A stretch of DNA of 64,000 nt from Hermodice carunculata (GCA_964020975.1 OZ026619.1:95464804-95528803); one strand, 5' to 3'; shown: positions 1 through 11,579, counted from the first letter of the stretch. Notes: generated from the sequence alone by a model not told the origin. Program-made: numbers and translations.

Positions 1-565
1 CGTTATTTTACACAGGACTGGTATCAAATGGATATATTATGAGTGGAAATACTGAACTTTTGAAGAAGGAACATGATGGCACAGAACAATGCCGCAAAAT
101 AAAGACGCAACTCACATAGAACTACACATGTCTGACTTTAATCTTTATTTCCGGGGTTTGTTTTATAGTTGTGGGTCCGGTAACCTATCTGCTTTATATA
201 CGGTGAATACAAATTCACTCTTGGTAAAACGCCGAGGTAAAATGAGAATAAACCTGAGCGTTTTTCGGCATTTTTGACGAGAAAGCTGGTGTGCTGCCAT
301 ACAATATATCATCGTGAAAAGATTTGCTGGCCAACCAATCCTACCCATGATCTATTTTGATTGATATGCCGTTTCCAGACCCATATATTATTCCAGATAG
401 GGAAAAACATTAACATATTAATTGAACATATTCATAGGTTTTCTTGCAGTTTTACGATCCACCAGTACAATTTATGCACCTGTTTCTGTAATCAGGAATT
501 TAAATCTGCCAAATAAATCTGCTTCAATATGATAGTTGTCTTTAAATTGGTATTTTTTATCGCAG
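1..565. other. Intergenic sequence, no gene seen
   Basis: AT-rich sequence with two short overlapping open frames on opposite strands and no recognisable domain, splice pattern or repeat end. I see nothing supportable here. Confidence 0.5.
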
Positions 566-1715
566 CTGACTTGTCAGTCAGCTGAGCTTATGTTATAACT
601 ATAGGCATCCGTCATCCTTCCGTTGTCCATCGTCCACAATTCACATTTTCGACTTCTCCGAAACCACTGGCCAGATTCACTTCAAACATGGTGGAATTGG
701 ACCTTGGGTAGGTCTCTAACAAATTTACTTAAAATTAACAGTCGTGCTCCAGTGATTTTTAGATTTTTTTTTTTTGGAATTTTGGGTTAATTTTTAAAAG
801 ACAAATCTTAAAAATCTCCGAAACCGCTAAGCCAATCGCTTCATAATTGCATGAGGACACTTCTGTGAACATCCAGATCTAAATTTGCTCACTAGGTGAC
901 GCTGTGATTTTTTTCTACTTTCTACATTTTTTGTGTGTTAAGGTTATTTTCGACCTCTCCCAAACTATTACAGAGATTGTGCTGAAACTTGGTGGAAATG
1001 TAGCTTGTGGAAGGGGTAAACAAAGGCGTTCACTAGGTGGTGATGCCTGATCTTTAAGGAATTTTTCAATTTGGGCGTATGTCGGTTAATGCATAGATTG
1101 CTGTTGATGACCATGTAATTTAATGGAGATTGCAATACAATGGAAAACCACATCTTTGACTTCTCCAAAACCATCAATCAAATTGCCTTCAAGCCTTGTG
1201 GGGATGTACCTTAAGTGGCTCTCTACAAAGCTCTTTCAAATGGTGTTTTATTTTTATTTTTTAGGATTTTGTTCATTTTTTTTGGGGGGGGGGATCTTAA
1301 ATCTTCTCCACGTTCAACCAATTTCTTTGAAATTGCATGGGGAGACTTCTGGGGACAGGGGACCCTCAGACCTTAACTTGTTAAGCAGGTGGCGCTGCGA
1401 TTTTTAATATTTTTTTTACGAATTTTTCTGTGTTTTCACTATTTTCGACCTCTTCAAAGCTATGACTCAAATTGTTGTGGCACTTGGTGGAAATGTTGCT
1501 TGTGGGAGGGTTACACAAATATGTTCACTATAGGTAGCGATACAGTGGATTGCTGATTTTTAAAAAAAAAATTCTGGTATATTATGGTTAATGCGTGCAT
1601 TCCCATTGACAAACATTCAAGTCAATGGGGATTGCCCCAATCTCATTTCCAATCAAGGTGGGCCTACCTCACTTTGGCAGAGTCCTCTGTTCTAGCTCAA
1701 CGGTCTGACCGCCCC
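566..1715 (+). repeat. Modular tandem repeat, array 1 (about 500-bp module)
   Basis: It starts at a palindromic boundary, CAGCTGACTTGTCAGTCAGC, followed by a pyrimidine-rich GTCC/CATC tract. The module then recurs: a block reading 'CATTTTCGACTTCTCC', a block 'CTTCAAACTTGGTGG', a block 'TCACCAGGTGGCGCTG' and a linker. The first block appears near 652 and again near 1145, so the period is about 500 bp. Two half-modules resembling each other exist within each period (compare 650-700 with 940-1010). Non-coding: the open frames inside have no family resemblance. Diverged copies lie at 2705-4305, 9690-10205 (reverse), 53976-54300 (reverse), 56640-56960 (reverse) and 62456-62985. Confidence 0.75.
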
Positions 1716-2704
1716 CTCATTTATTTGTACAATATTCACTGGTTTTGGCTGTTTTGTTTTATAACATATTATTTTATAACAAGGGTCATAAGAAACACTA
1801 TAGCCGTCTGACCGCTGTTCTCAGTTGTGTCAATCAGACCGTATTCTTTGATCCACTCACGTTTTTATCCTGTGTTCATTTCCACAAAACGTGAAACCGG
1901 ATCAAAATTGATTCCGCCAGTGCTTCTTGTAGCGATCAAAGTGTGTGTGTGTGTTTTGTTTTTTTTGTTTTGTTTGGCGGCCAAAAATTTTATAACCGGA
2001 CACAGACTGGTGTCGCAGCTGCTGTCTCATTGGCTACACGAAGTTTCAGCCAATCAGAGAGCAGCTGGGATACCAGTCTGTGTTAACAACCCCCTGATTA
2101 AAGATGCGATGAGACCAAAGACTTGGGCTGAAATCTGGCATTTTCCTTTGGATTGTACGGTTTCCATCTTCTCGTCACCTAAAGTTCACAAAAGCACGCA
2201 ACCTTTCAGAAAAATATCTTGCTTACTTTTTATCATGCACTTACACTAGGCCTAGCTCTGTTCAAATTGAATGACCACTGCCTGGCACAATTATGATACA
2301 TATTTAGTCTGGAAACTAGTTACCGTTCATGAAGTAGAGTGAATGATAACTCAAACGAACATATACATGTACCTGACCAGATCTCAATGGCATATAATTA
2401 TGCAAATAATAGGCCTGCAATTTTTTTTTCACCAAGAACCATGACAAAGAATGCACCAGTATCAAAATAGAAACGCTGGACCGTACGCACATTTGGTTGA
2501 TCAGCGGTGAATGTATTTTTATTTATTATTTTTTATTTTGGGTGGTTTTACGCAACACTACGCCCCGAATTATTTGCATTCTCAGCCAGATGCAACACGA
2601 GTGACGTGAGGTTGATCAACAATTTATTTGGTTCACAAGATGGATAGAAAGGGTTAGAAATAGCAATCCATTCCCTATTTAAACATTTTTACCTTATTGA
2701 TTTT
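1716..2704. other. Spacer between repeat arrays
   Basis: No gene seen. It contains a short inverted repeat at about 1850-1903 (GATCC...CACGTTTT against AAAACGTG...GGATC), a GT-rich run near 1940-1970 and the palindrome at 2000-2083 listed separately. The 140-codon open frame across 1827-2249 crosses these hairpins and has no protein-like pattern. Confidence 0.5.
2000..2083. repeat. Hairpin MITE-like palindrome with CCAAT motifs
   Basis: Two 36-base arms (2000-2035 and 2048-2083) are inverted copies with about 32 of 36 positions matching, around a 12-base loop. The inner arm ends read ATTGGCT / AGCCAAT, that is a CCAAT box on each strand. The size and near-perfect symmetry suit a small foldback element or MITE remnant. 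No target duplication is certain. Confidence 0.7.
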
Positions 2705-4305
2705 TGGCTCAGCTGACTTGCCAGTCAGCTAAGCTTTTGTGAGGGTCCGTCGTCTGTCCAACAATTCCCACTTTCGACTTTTTCCTCCAAAACCGTAAGC
2801 CAGATTCACTTCAAACTTGGTGGGGGTGTGCTTTAGGTGGGTCTCTACCAAGTTTGTTCAAATGGTCACGCTCCAGTGATTTTTGCCTTTTTTTACTGAA
2901 AATTTTTGTTCTTTTTGGGGTCAACCCTTGAAGAAATCTCTGAAACAGCTCACCCAGTTGCTTTGATTTATGAGACACTGACACTCCTAGTTCTTAATTT
3001 GTTCACCAGGTGGCGCTGCAATTTTTTTCCATTTGTTGTATGTTTTTGCTAATGTCGACTCCTTCTCCAGAAGCATCTCTCGATTAAGCTTAAACTTGGT
3101 GGATATGTTGCATGTGGAAGGGTCAAACAAAGTTGTTCACCAGGTGGCACTGCTGTGGATTCCTGATTTTTAACGATTGTTTCAGTTCAGGTACTTATCG
3201 GTAAATGCACCTTTCCCATTGATTGGGTATTTAAATGCTTATTCACATTTTTGACTTCTTCTCCAAAACCGTCATCCAGATTGACTTCAAACTTGGTAGC
3301 AATGAACTTTGGGTGGGTTTCTACCAAGGGTCTTCGTATGGTCGTGCTCCATTGATTTTTTGGTAATTTTTTGTTCTCTTTTGGGACAAATGTTAACAAA
3401 ATGGGAACCATCCTAGGGACTTCTGGTTCTTAATTTGTACACCAGGTTGCGCTGCAATTTTTATATATTTTTTATGATGTTTGGTTGTTTTTGCTATTTT
3501 TGACTTCTTCTCCAGAACAGTCACTCAGATTAAACCGAAGCTTTAGTGGATATGTTTCTTGTGGAAGGGTCAAACAAATTCGTTCACCAGGTGGCACTGC
3601 TGTGGATTTATAATTTTTAACTTTTTTTTTTCAATTTGGGTACTTATAGGTAAATGCACCTTTCCTATTGATTACTATGTAAGTCAATGGGTATTCTAAT
3701 GCTAATTCACATTTTCGACTTCTCCGAAACCATCAGCCTGATTCGCTACAAACTTGATATCCATGTACCTTGGGTGCGTCTCTACCAAGTTTATTCAAAT
3801 GGTCATGCTCCATTGATTTTGAGATTTTTTATGATTTTTTTGTTCTTTTTTGCGAGAAATCTTAAAAATATCTTCTCCGAAACCGCTCAGCTGATTGCTT
3901 TCATATCACACAGGAACACTCCTAGTTTTTAATTTGTTCACCAGGTGGCACTGCATTTTTTTCTATCTTTTAACGATTTCATGTTTGTTTTTGCTATGTT
4001 CAACTTCTTCTCCAGAACCATTACTCTCATTAAGCTTAAACCTTGTGGATATGTTCCTTGTGAAGAGGTCAAACTGTTCACCAGGTGGTACTGCTGTGAA
4101 TTTTTTATTTTTTATTTATTTTTTTTTCAATTCAGGTATTTATCTGTAAATGCACTTTTCGTATTGATTACTAGTGAAACTTGGTAGGGATGTACCTTTG
4201 ATAAGTGTCTAACTAGATTGTCCTATCCCAAGTTCACAGAACCACAAGTGTGCTGATCTCTAGGTCAGCTGAGCATGGGCTGTTCACAGCCCTCTTGTTT
4301 CTACA
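2705..4305 (+). repeat. Modular tandem repeat, array 2 (three modules)
   Basis: Same family as the array at 566-1715. It begins with the CAGCTGACTTGCCAGTCAGC boundary followed by a GTCCGTCGTCTGTCC tract. Module starts ('cactttcgac', 'cacatttttgac', 'cacattttcgac') fall near 2770, 3243 and 3711, giving periods of about 470. The distal end is visible: AGGTCAGCTGAGCATGGGC and then 'cacagccctcttgtttc', which I take as the other terminus. Both ends therefore carry CAGCTGA-type words, as expected of a bounded element rather than a satellite without limits. Confidence 0.75.
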
Positions 4306-6370
4306 ATGTATTGCCAAATACTGCAGCTGTGCTGTGGAAACGGAATGGAGATTTTATATTTGTACAACTTCACTACACAAAGGGTAGAATTTACTTGGGC
4401 TTCCTTTTTCATGTTGAGTCACACGTGATATCGCTCGGCTGAGGTGACACCTGAAGCCGGTTCAAAATGACCCCCACCCAAAACAACGATCTATCTTCTG
4501 CGGTGTCAAAAGTTATTTCTCTCGTCGTAATGGGTACATTTTCATTTATTGCAATTGAATTGTTCTCGGAGTCCATTGTTAGTTTAACCAACAGTAGGCC
4601 TAACCATGCCACAAAGTGTTTACAGACACTTGTTTCAGGCCCGTTCCTCAACGATGAAGGAGAATCGAAGCTAATGTATGTCGCATGCAAATTTATTTTT
4701 GGGAAAGCCTTTGGCAGGGCCACACAAAGATCACGTGACGTCCCCCCACGTTTTTCAAAATGCGATTTTTGTATATCTTTCTGAGACTGGTTGATCAGCA
4801 AGATTGTCAACGAATAAATTCCCCACTGACAATTTCCAACAACTTTATAACGAATTTCAATCCAAAAAGTAAATTGCTTTAATTTAAAATAGGTTTCAGT
4901 TGTATTTCAGGTTCAATGTATATACTTCTACAATTGTAGACCTAAAAGAATGTAACACGAAAGACCAAAACAAATCACTCATCAATATATGATGATATTT
5001 TGGGCATTCCTACTTTCTTCTTTTGCTGTCAGCGCAGCTGACTAACAAGTCAGGAACACAAAAAAGTGCCAGGCCTGCCATGTCTCTTTTTATTTTTGAC
5101 ACAAGTGATAAATTTTGGGGCCTATATGTTTTCGAAAAAACCAAAGTTTGTGGTTAATGGAAAATATTTCAAGGGTTGAGAGGACCGTTATAAAACCACC
5201 AGTTGCCTTTCAAGGGTGACTGCTTGTAACAAGTCAGGAGTAAAATTTGATTCTTCACGTTGGTATTGAAAGCTGAATGTTAATGTTTTGGTAATTCTTG
5301 AATCTCTCCCTGAAGCTGTAACTAAGTTTGCTTACATTGTTGCGTTGGAATTTATGAACGTGGGTAATGTTCGTCCGAACCATTTAATGTACACCAAGCA
5401 CTTTACTGGTATAATCTAACGCCATTTTTCCCGCAGTGCACTACACCAGTGATTGTGTGAGAGGATTCCTTCTCGGTTATCGTTGTTACCTCAGGGTCCT
5501 TCCTCCATGGATTTACACAGTAAGCTAGCGGGCTTAGTGAAGTAGAAGTCAAAGTTAGCGAATCATGGAGATATATATATATATACGTAATAACGAAGTG
5601 ATAAAATATAGGGGTAGTTCCTTGAGAAGTATGGTCCAACTTAGTTAAACACAAAAGTAGCAAGCCAGTCATCAGACCGTGCTTAATGCCTGACAAAGTT
5701 TATGCCATTTAATTTGGTAGATCTGCGGACGAACACATCAGGCCCGCGCAAACCTTTTCCCGGGAAGAAGACCAAGTGCTGCGCAACTGGAAATCTCTGT
5801 AGCAAAATTTAGATTTCCTGGAGCACTTTCTCAAAATCTTAACACGAAAAACACTTATTTTGGATAAATTCTCTAGCATTTTTCAAGAATTGTGGTGCAA
5901 AATTGTGCCACAATACTCCAGCTAGACAACCCACAAGACTGGCTTGAAACTTAAGTCACTGAAAATTGTGCAACAAGGCTGGTAACACATTTTAAATAAA
6001 TTTATCAATACGACTTAAATGATTCATGCCTTACAATTATCTATTCAAAAGCAAATGAAAGCAAGGTAACGCCTCCTACATGACATGATGTAGTCACAAG
6101 TTCCATTCAAAAGCATTTTACTGCGTTTCAAAAAGAATCTATTTTGCTTTTCGTGTATAGGTTACACCTGGTGGCAATGATAAAAGAAATGACTTTTGAC
6201 ACATGTTTAATACATGTATGTCCCCCACCCCACCCTCAAAATCCAAATTTGAACATTTTGTTCAAAATTAGACAACCTGAAATGGCCAACGAAATTTGAC
6301 AGGACCACATAAATCATAATTCAAATCATCACGGCTGTTCGTTCATCGTGGGCCAAAACGATTGACGTCA
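4306..6370. other. Downstream flank of the minus-strand gene, no second gene seen
   Basis: About 2 kb with no convincing coding exon. Two overlapping opposite-strand frames near 4409-4810 are open. The plus frame (ATG at 4467 in a CAAAATGA context) has one hydrophobic stretch but no recognisable family, so I do not call it. A short (TA)n lies near 5570. A relative of the AACAAGTCAGG repeat boundary occurs near 5045. Confidence 0.4.
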
Positions 6371-6481
6371 AGACTGTGTACATATTTGATCAAACGTGCA
6401 AAGGTTTGAGAGTATTTTGATCAGCCGTACTTCCCCGGCATGCTCTGGTGCTTGACACAAAGATAATTGCTGGTCCCTCTT

Positions 6482-6600
6482 TTAACTGCTATAGCACAGG
6501 GCTTTGGGCTGAGTCAACAGCTTTCCTGGACACGCTTGGTCGCATTGCATCCAAAGTGCGGCGAGGAAACAGGGATATTGACTGAGATCATTATAATTTT
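6482..6600 (+). repeat. Diverged partial MITE in the apparent 3' UTR
   Basis: This aligns by eye with the element at 34506-34754: a TTAACTGCT-like start, GAGTCAACAGCTTTCC, a poor internal palindrome, then AAAGTGCGGCGAGGAA and TTGACTGAGATCATTA. The right half is missing or too diverged. It sits about 80 bp beyond the stop codon of the minus-strand gene, so it is probably transcribed in its 3' UTR. Confidence 0.55.
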
Positions 6601-6677
6601 GAAGAACGCAATTTTTGTCGTGATCAAAAATGAAAAAGTGAGTGGAAGTTCAAACGTGGAATCATGAAACTTTTTCC

Positions 6678-7793
6678 TCATTTGGCATCGTTTATAATAT
6701 GAGCAATTACATCGTCACAACGAACTCGCACTGTGGGCGATGACTTTACCAGTTTTACTGCATGACGATGAGCATGAGGCCTGAATGGTGTCATGGGTCT
6801 ACGAAAGACTGGCTCATTCGATGTGACATGGTTTGCAGCTTTACTCAATTTGTTCTTATTCCCAACAGAAATCATATTCCTGGCTTCAGAGGTGTACTTC
6901 AAATGGCTGCTTTCCGATTTGGATGTCCATGGTTTCAGCATTGGTTTTAATATTGGTTTTAGCATTTTCGGTATCGCCAAAACAGCCCCTGGTAGATCCA
7001 CATTTTCTAAGTATTTTTGGAGTTCTTTTATTTCTAGTTGCTTCCGTTCCTTGTGAATTTTTTTTCTGTTTTCCCCATTTGCTTCTTTTTCCTTCTTGAT
7101 ATCATTTGCACGCGAGACTTCTGCATCTGTTTCGGTATCAGAGCTGTCTGAACTAGCTGATAATCCTGGTGTGAGAGGCCGACGTTTTCTCTTTGAAATT
7201 CGGAATGAATCTAATATGTGTGTCACAAGGTCCTCATTGGGATCATGATGGAATCTTTGCACCTGAGTAATCATGCCATGAGGCATGTCATCGCCGTTTT
7301 CTTCGGATGGATCTGAAGCTACCCATCCGTTTATAACTCTCTTGTACCATAAGGGAAAATGGCCATCTTCGGATTTTGAAATAGGTCTTCCTATTTCGTC
7401 CATACACGAATGCTCAAACTTTAGAGCATTTTTAGCTTCCTGTATGGATTGCACCATCCATAAATTGTTGTGATTGTTGGTTGTCCTGCTGTAGATATTC
7501 CCATTTCGAGCAGGCCTGATGCTCTGGAGTGTAGCATTGTTTATGTCACTCAATTCTCGCACTATTGACGTGTAGTTCAGAGCAGGATTGTACGATGCAT
7601 TAGACGGCTTGCAACTCTCAGCAGGCTCTGCTTCAGAAGGCTGGTCGACTTCAGTAAGGTCTTCAATTTCCAAGTCTGACACAGGCGTGACTCTTCCTCT
7701 GACTTGATACTCACTGTAGCTCTGCTGTTCATAAGTTTTAGACCTCCTTGGACTTTCTTGCTCATTGCTTGCAGATGCATGAGGTTTTTCACC
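6678..7793 (-). CDS. Terminal coding exon of an unrecognised nuclear-type protein
   Basis: This is the large last exon of the only well supported host gene: 371 codons and a TGA stop. In the inferred 402-residue product it covers residues 32-402. Visible parts: a Ser/Glu-rich start; an acidic stretch (about 71-92); a block rich in aromatic residues (about 120-193, including HNNLWMVQSIQEAKNALKF and FPLWYKRVINGWV) that looks like the conserved core; a basic cluster SKRKRRPLTP (about 231-240) like a nuclear localisation signal; an acidic serine patch SSDSSDTETDAE; a charged probable coiled coil (about 264-296); and a short repeated 'LKP' motif. The acceptor AG just before 7793 keeps phase 0 with the exon at 11048-11137. 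A second AG 8 bases upstream would change frame. No membrane segment or signal peptide. I do not recognise the family; a nuclear role is inference from composition. Confidence 0.75.
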   Translation of the reverse strand, partial: GEKPHASASNEQESPRRSKTYEQQSYSEYQVRGRVTPVSDLEIEDLTEVDQPSEAEPAESCKPSNASYNPALNYTSIVRELSDINNATLQSIRPARNGNIYSRTTNNHNNLWMVQSIQEAKNALKFEHSCMDEIGRPISKSEDGHFPLWYKRVINGWVASDPSEENGDDMPHGMITQVQRFHHDPNEDLVTHILDSFRISKRKRRPLTPGLSASSDSSDTETDAEVSRANDIKKEKEANGENRKKIHKERKQLEIKELQKYLENVDLPGAVLAIPKMLKPILKPMLKPWTSKSESSHLKYTSEARNMISVGNKNKLSKAANHVTSNEPVFRRPMTPFRPHAHRHAVKLVKSSPTVRVRCDDVIAHIINDAK

Positions 7794-9108
7794 CTGCGGA
7801 TCTGTAAGTTGCATCAAAAAGTCTAATTACTATCAATTCACTGCTGATGAACATGGAGTGCTTTTACATAATGGGGTTACATATTTTTCAGCAGACTGAT
7901 CAATTAACTTATGTTTTTGCACCTGATAATGTCAAAAGAAACTGATTCAACATTAGCTGGAATGCAACTGGACACAAGCTCATTGAGTTGAAAACTATCA
8001 CGGCGATAAAAATGCAATTTTCAACCAATATTGTGCGTCTCCAATTAGGTTCAACAGCAATGCGAAAAGATCCTGTTGTACAGAAAACGATGTTTTGTTG
8101 CCCCAAGGAGAAAAATATCAATTTCAGAGTGATTTTCCCGTTGTGCCAGGCTTGCTAGGCTTCACCGTTCACCTGATTTTATTTAGATACTCAAAAGGCT
8201 ATTGCAAAACATGTGCTAAGTGGTCATCTTTCCAAACTTGGAGTAAAGATCGGTTTAGTCCACATTTGATGTTGGGATGGAGGTGGGAATGTCAAAAAAA
8301 TTTATATGGAGAGCATCCCAAGTTTCAGAGTAATAACTTTGCCCACGCAAAATACAAAATTGCTCTGCGTCCCTGAAATCATCTCAAGATCGTCTGTCTT
8401 GAACACTTTTTCCCAGACCCACAACATCTTAACCAAATTTAAGTTAAATCTAGCGGATAGGTTTTAAATAAAAGATAAAAAAGTTATTGTTGTTTGATCT
8501 TTCAATGTTAGTCAAGGCCAACAGTAACTACAGAAGAATAAACCACAGGTTCACATACATGTTCAGTAGTAAACATATGCACATAGGAAGCACTGTTACC
8601 CAGGTATAACGCAACATTACCTATTTACACTGATGAAATGACTACCATCAAGTTTCAAAGTCAAAGCTTCTCGAATAAAGAGGGATTACCACTGTTCCAA
8701 AGCATCCCAGCTGTTTATACTTGCAGTTGGAGACTTTTTTTTTGGGGGGGGGGGAGGGGGGCGACAAATAAATGGACTCTCCCTAATAGCCAGTGGATGT
8801 TAGTGGGAAATGGTGTATCATAAAAAAAATTGTCTCTGAACCAGTTGTCACTTACGAGAACATCCCTTATTGAAATATCCTTACCAAATAAACAAACTTG
8901 ATTCCAAACATAAAGACTACATTAAAACACTTTTTGAAGAAGCCTGTACTTCCATGATGGAGAAGTTGAAAGTTACTTTGCTGTGAAAACAATCGCAAAA
9001 AATATTAGCAACAGGACGGTGAAATTCCTTTGCTCAGCTGACCTTGGATACACAAACTTAAGTGGTCATGTGCCCTTGCAATTAATATCAAGGTCTCTTT
9101 TGTCAAAT

Positions 9109-9272
9109 TCATCGTCACGTGCTGCAGTATTAGTCTTTACTCAAACTGTTCAGGAGTCATCATTTACAAATAAAAATTGATGGAATCCACTGTTTGGTAA
9201 ATCATCATCACCTACTGCAGTATCAGTCTTCACCCACACGATTCAGGTGTCATCATTTTTAAATGAAAAGTG
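9109..9272. repeat. Diverged tandem duplication, about 91-bp period
   Basis: The segment from about 9109 (ATCGTCACGTGCTGCAGTAT, continuing to an AAATAAAAATTGA end) is repeated from about 9200 (ATCATCACCTACTGCAGTAT to AAATGAAAAGTGA). Divergence of roughly a fifth suggests an old duplication. Confidence 0.7.
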
Positions 9273-9689
9273 ACTCAATCCTAGTCAATAAGTAAGTTCG
9301 ACATTTCAAGGTTACTGAAGGTCAAAATTGACAGCACAGAAAAAGCCCCAAAATTGCGCTGGTGCTTTCTTGTTAGTGTTCAACAGTAACCATGGGTCTA
9401 GGATCCCCTTTTACCGGATACAAGCCAACAAGTTAGTTTGAACTTTCAACTTCACTCAAGTTCAAAATTGACACAACCATAAACAAACCAAATAGGCACT
9501 TTCATATTCGTGTTTAACATATCATGAGCCTATGATTTACCATTACCAAGATATGAGCCAATATATCAGATTTGCTGCTGTTCTTAGTAACAATGCTTAA
9601 TGTACACATACTCGTACCGATAATTCCAAATTTTGATAATTCAGTGTAAATCAAGAAATGCCAGCAGCACCATGTAGTAAACAAAGGCA

Positions 9690-10205
9690 GTGGGATGGAG
9701 CCCTGGAACATTCCCACCATGTTAGAGGAGAATCCAACTTGCAGTTTCGGAGAAGTCGAAAAAAAGTGAAGGCACAAAATTTCTGTGAAAAACAGAATAA
9801 AAATTGTGGTGCCACCGGTTGAAAAAACTCAGATCCACGGCCCCCAAGAGTGTCCCTATTCAATTTTGATGCAATTAAGCGGGCGTGTTCCAAAAAAAAA
9901 AAAGTTTTGCCAAAAATAAATAAATAAACACGACAAGATGGTTGTGTGAACAACGCGTCTTCAGCTGACCTTGACATTCAAAAGTAGTCTCACCTTAGTC
10001 TAGGGGTACGCAGAAGTGTTGCAATGCAATTTCGGTTGAAGAAACGCAGTAGAGACCAACCCAAGGTACATACCCGAGTTTATAGTGGATCTGGGTAATA
10101 GTTTTGGAGAAGTAAAAAATGTGAATCGTGGACAGACTGACGATGAATGGATGGAGGAGGCACGGTATAGCGGTTGGATAACTGACCATTCAGCTGAGTA
10201 GTGTG
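9690..10205 (-). repeat. Reverse-strand copies of the modular repeat
   Basis: Read on the minus strand, about 10200 down to 9960 starts at CTCAGCTGAATGGTCAGT, passes a GTCTGTCC-like tract, 'TTCACATTTTTTACTTCTCC' and 'GTACCTTGGGTTGGTCTCTA', and returns to a CAGCTGA word near 9962. A second piece at about 9690-9850 repeats 'CTTCTCCGAAACTGCAAG' and 'AACATGGTGGGAATG'. This is the same family as 566-1715 and 2705-4305. Confidence 0.65.
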
Positions 10206-10894
10206 TCATTCCTGTGGAAATATTTTATCAAGCTTTATAGTATTTTGAAGTTTGTGCTGTTCATAACCTTAACGCTATATTTGTTACCCAAAATACAGAC
10301 TTGACTGATAAAAGTCCTTTGTAAGTGTTGTATTTCTAGCAACTGTTAAAACACGGACAGCGAAAACTCCAAATGCTCCATTGTCTGGAATATTACCTGT
10401 TGGAGTAGGGTGTGATTAAATGCTAAAGCTAAACCTTTCTCTTTTGTCAAACATTTTTGTGACATACTGTTAACTGCAACACCATCTTTAAACACATTCT
10501 CATCTAGTAGTTTGCAATCGTACTGGGTTTGACTACAAGTGAATTAATTTGACAGATAGTATATGTAAGGTGCACTCCTACAATTCAATCCAACACTCTT
10601 GAGCATGTCAAAAATGCAACAATAGTCGCTCAAAAAATTGTGGCACATGCTCAAGTGCCAGAAGCCTCTTCCTATTGTCTCAAAGGCTCAGCTGATTCAG
10701 ATAATATCTGTGCACCAGGCTAAAAAGTGAGAAGGGTTGGGTTCAAATTTGGGGGATGGGAGTGGGGAACCAACAAACTCACAGCACTACCTCCCCCCTT
10801 TCCCCATATACAACTTAAATTGGGATTCATTCATTCCTTTTACATTTTAAACTTTAGCAGCCGCTTGCATTCATGCCATGTTTCAAAATCAAGA

Positions 10895-10950
10895 AATAAA
10901 AGATAGATAGACAGGCAGACAAATAGATAGATACAGACAGACAGATAGTA
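10895..10950. repeat. GATA/GACA simple repeat
   Basis: Imperfect tetranucleotide run of GATA, GACA and GGCA words within the inferred intron. Confidence 0.8.
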
Positions 10951-11047
10951 AGCTGACGCTTATGTTCCCCTGGGCCCTCTTCCATGCGCCATGCAATCAA
11001 CTATTCACCAACTGTGTGCAGTGATCTGCTGTGAGTGCATTTCTTAC

Positions 11048-11137
11048 AGGGTCTTCCACTGAATCAGGAGATTTGCAGTCCCCGTCATCATCGCTGACAT
11101 AATCAGGCACAGGTGACCCAAACATGTCCCACCAAGC
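11048..11137 (-). CDS. Second coding exon of the minus-strand gene
   Basis: A 90-base exon encoding 30 residues: AWWDMFGSPVPDYVSDDDGD and then CKSPDSVEDP. It has a CACTTAAAG acceptor just above 11137 and donor CCT|GTAAGA just below 11048. Both junctions are phase 0, so the ATG of exon 1 joins directly to GCT, and the last CCT joins directly to GGT at 7793. The acidic run DYVSDDDGD and the tryptophan pair are the notable features. The exon is too short to be found as an open frame; it is called from splice signals plus continuity of frame on both sides. The acceptor pyrimidine tract overlaps the end of a MITE fragment (11149-11213). Confidence 0.65.
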
Positions 11138-11148
11138 CTTTAAGTGTC

Positions 11149-11213
11149 AGGTAAGGAACATGGTGCAGGTCCACAGGCGTTTTGCTGGACCTGCGAAATA
11201 AATCGAACGACAC
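11149..11213. repeat. Half-copy of a foldback MITE beside the exon 2 acceptor
   Basis: About 65 bases match the left arm of the palindrome at 59054-59203: TAAGGAAC, then GGTGCAGGTCCA, GCGTTTTGCTGGACCTGC and ATAAATC in the same order and spacing. The matching right arm is not visible. Its outer end lies about a dozen bases from the exon 2 splice acceptor. Confidence 0.7.
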
Positions 11214-11455
11214 CCTCGGCTGCTAAGATCCAAAGACACCCAAGTCCACCGGATCGAAAATGCGACAACAGCGCCATCTAATGAACACATTTTATGAGCA
11301 ACAAAGGCAAGACACGTTCGCATGATACATACAGACGGCTGCATTTAAAACAAGCATACTACAGAACACAGTGCAAGTCAGTAAACCACATGTAAATCAA
11401 TAAGTAATCACCGGATGCCTTTCCCTGGCACAACTTTAATCTGAAAGAGCAGACC

Positions 11456-11579
<124 letters not shown>

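Larger units (their letters stand above)
7794..11047 (-). other. Intron 2 of the minus-strand gene (inferred)
   Basis: It runs from donor CCT|GTAAGA at 11047 to the acceptor before 7793. It holds no further exon that I can support, though one cannot be excluded. It contains a poly-G run near 8745-8762, a 91-bp-spaced tandem duplication (9109-9272), reverse-strand copies of the roughly 500-bp modular repeat (9690-10205) and a GATA/GACA simple repeat near 10895. Confidence 0.5.

Noticed and set aside
1827-2249. 140-codon plus frame
   Set aside because: It crosses a GT-rich tract and a perfect-looking hairpin; no protein-like pattern.
4409-4810. Opposed open frames, the plus one with an ATG in fair context and a hydrophobic segment
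   Set aside because: Both strands open over the same bases, no family, no splice or polyadenylation support. Chance cannot be excluded.
10895-10950. Possible CRISPR-like repeat
   Set aside because: It is a GATA/GACA simple repeat without spacers; the window is animal DNA.
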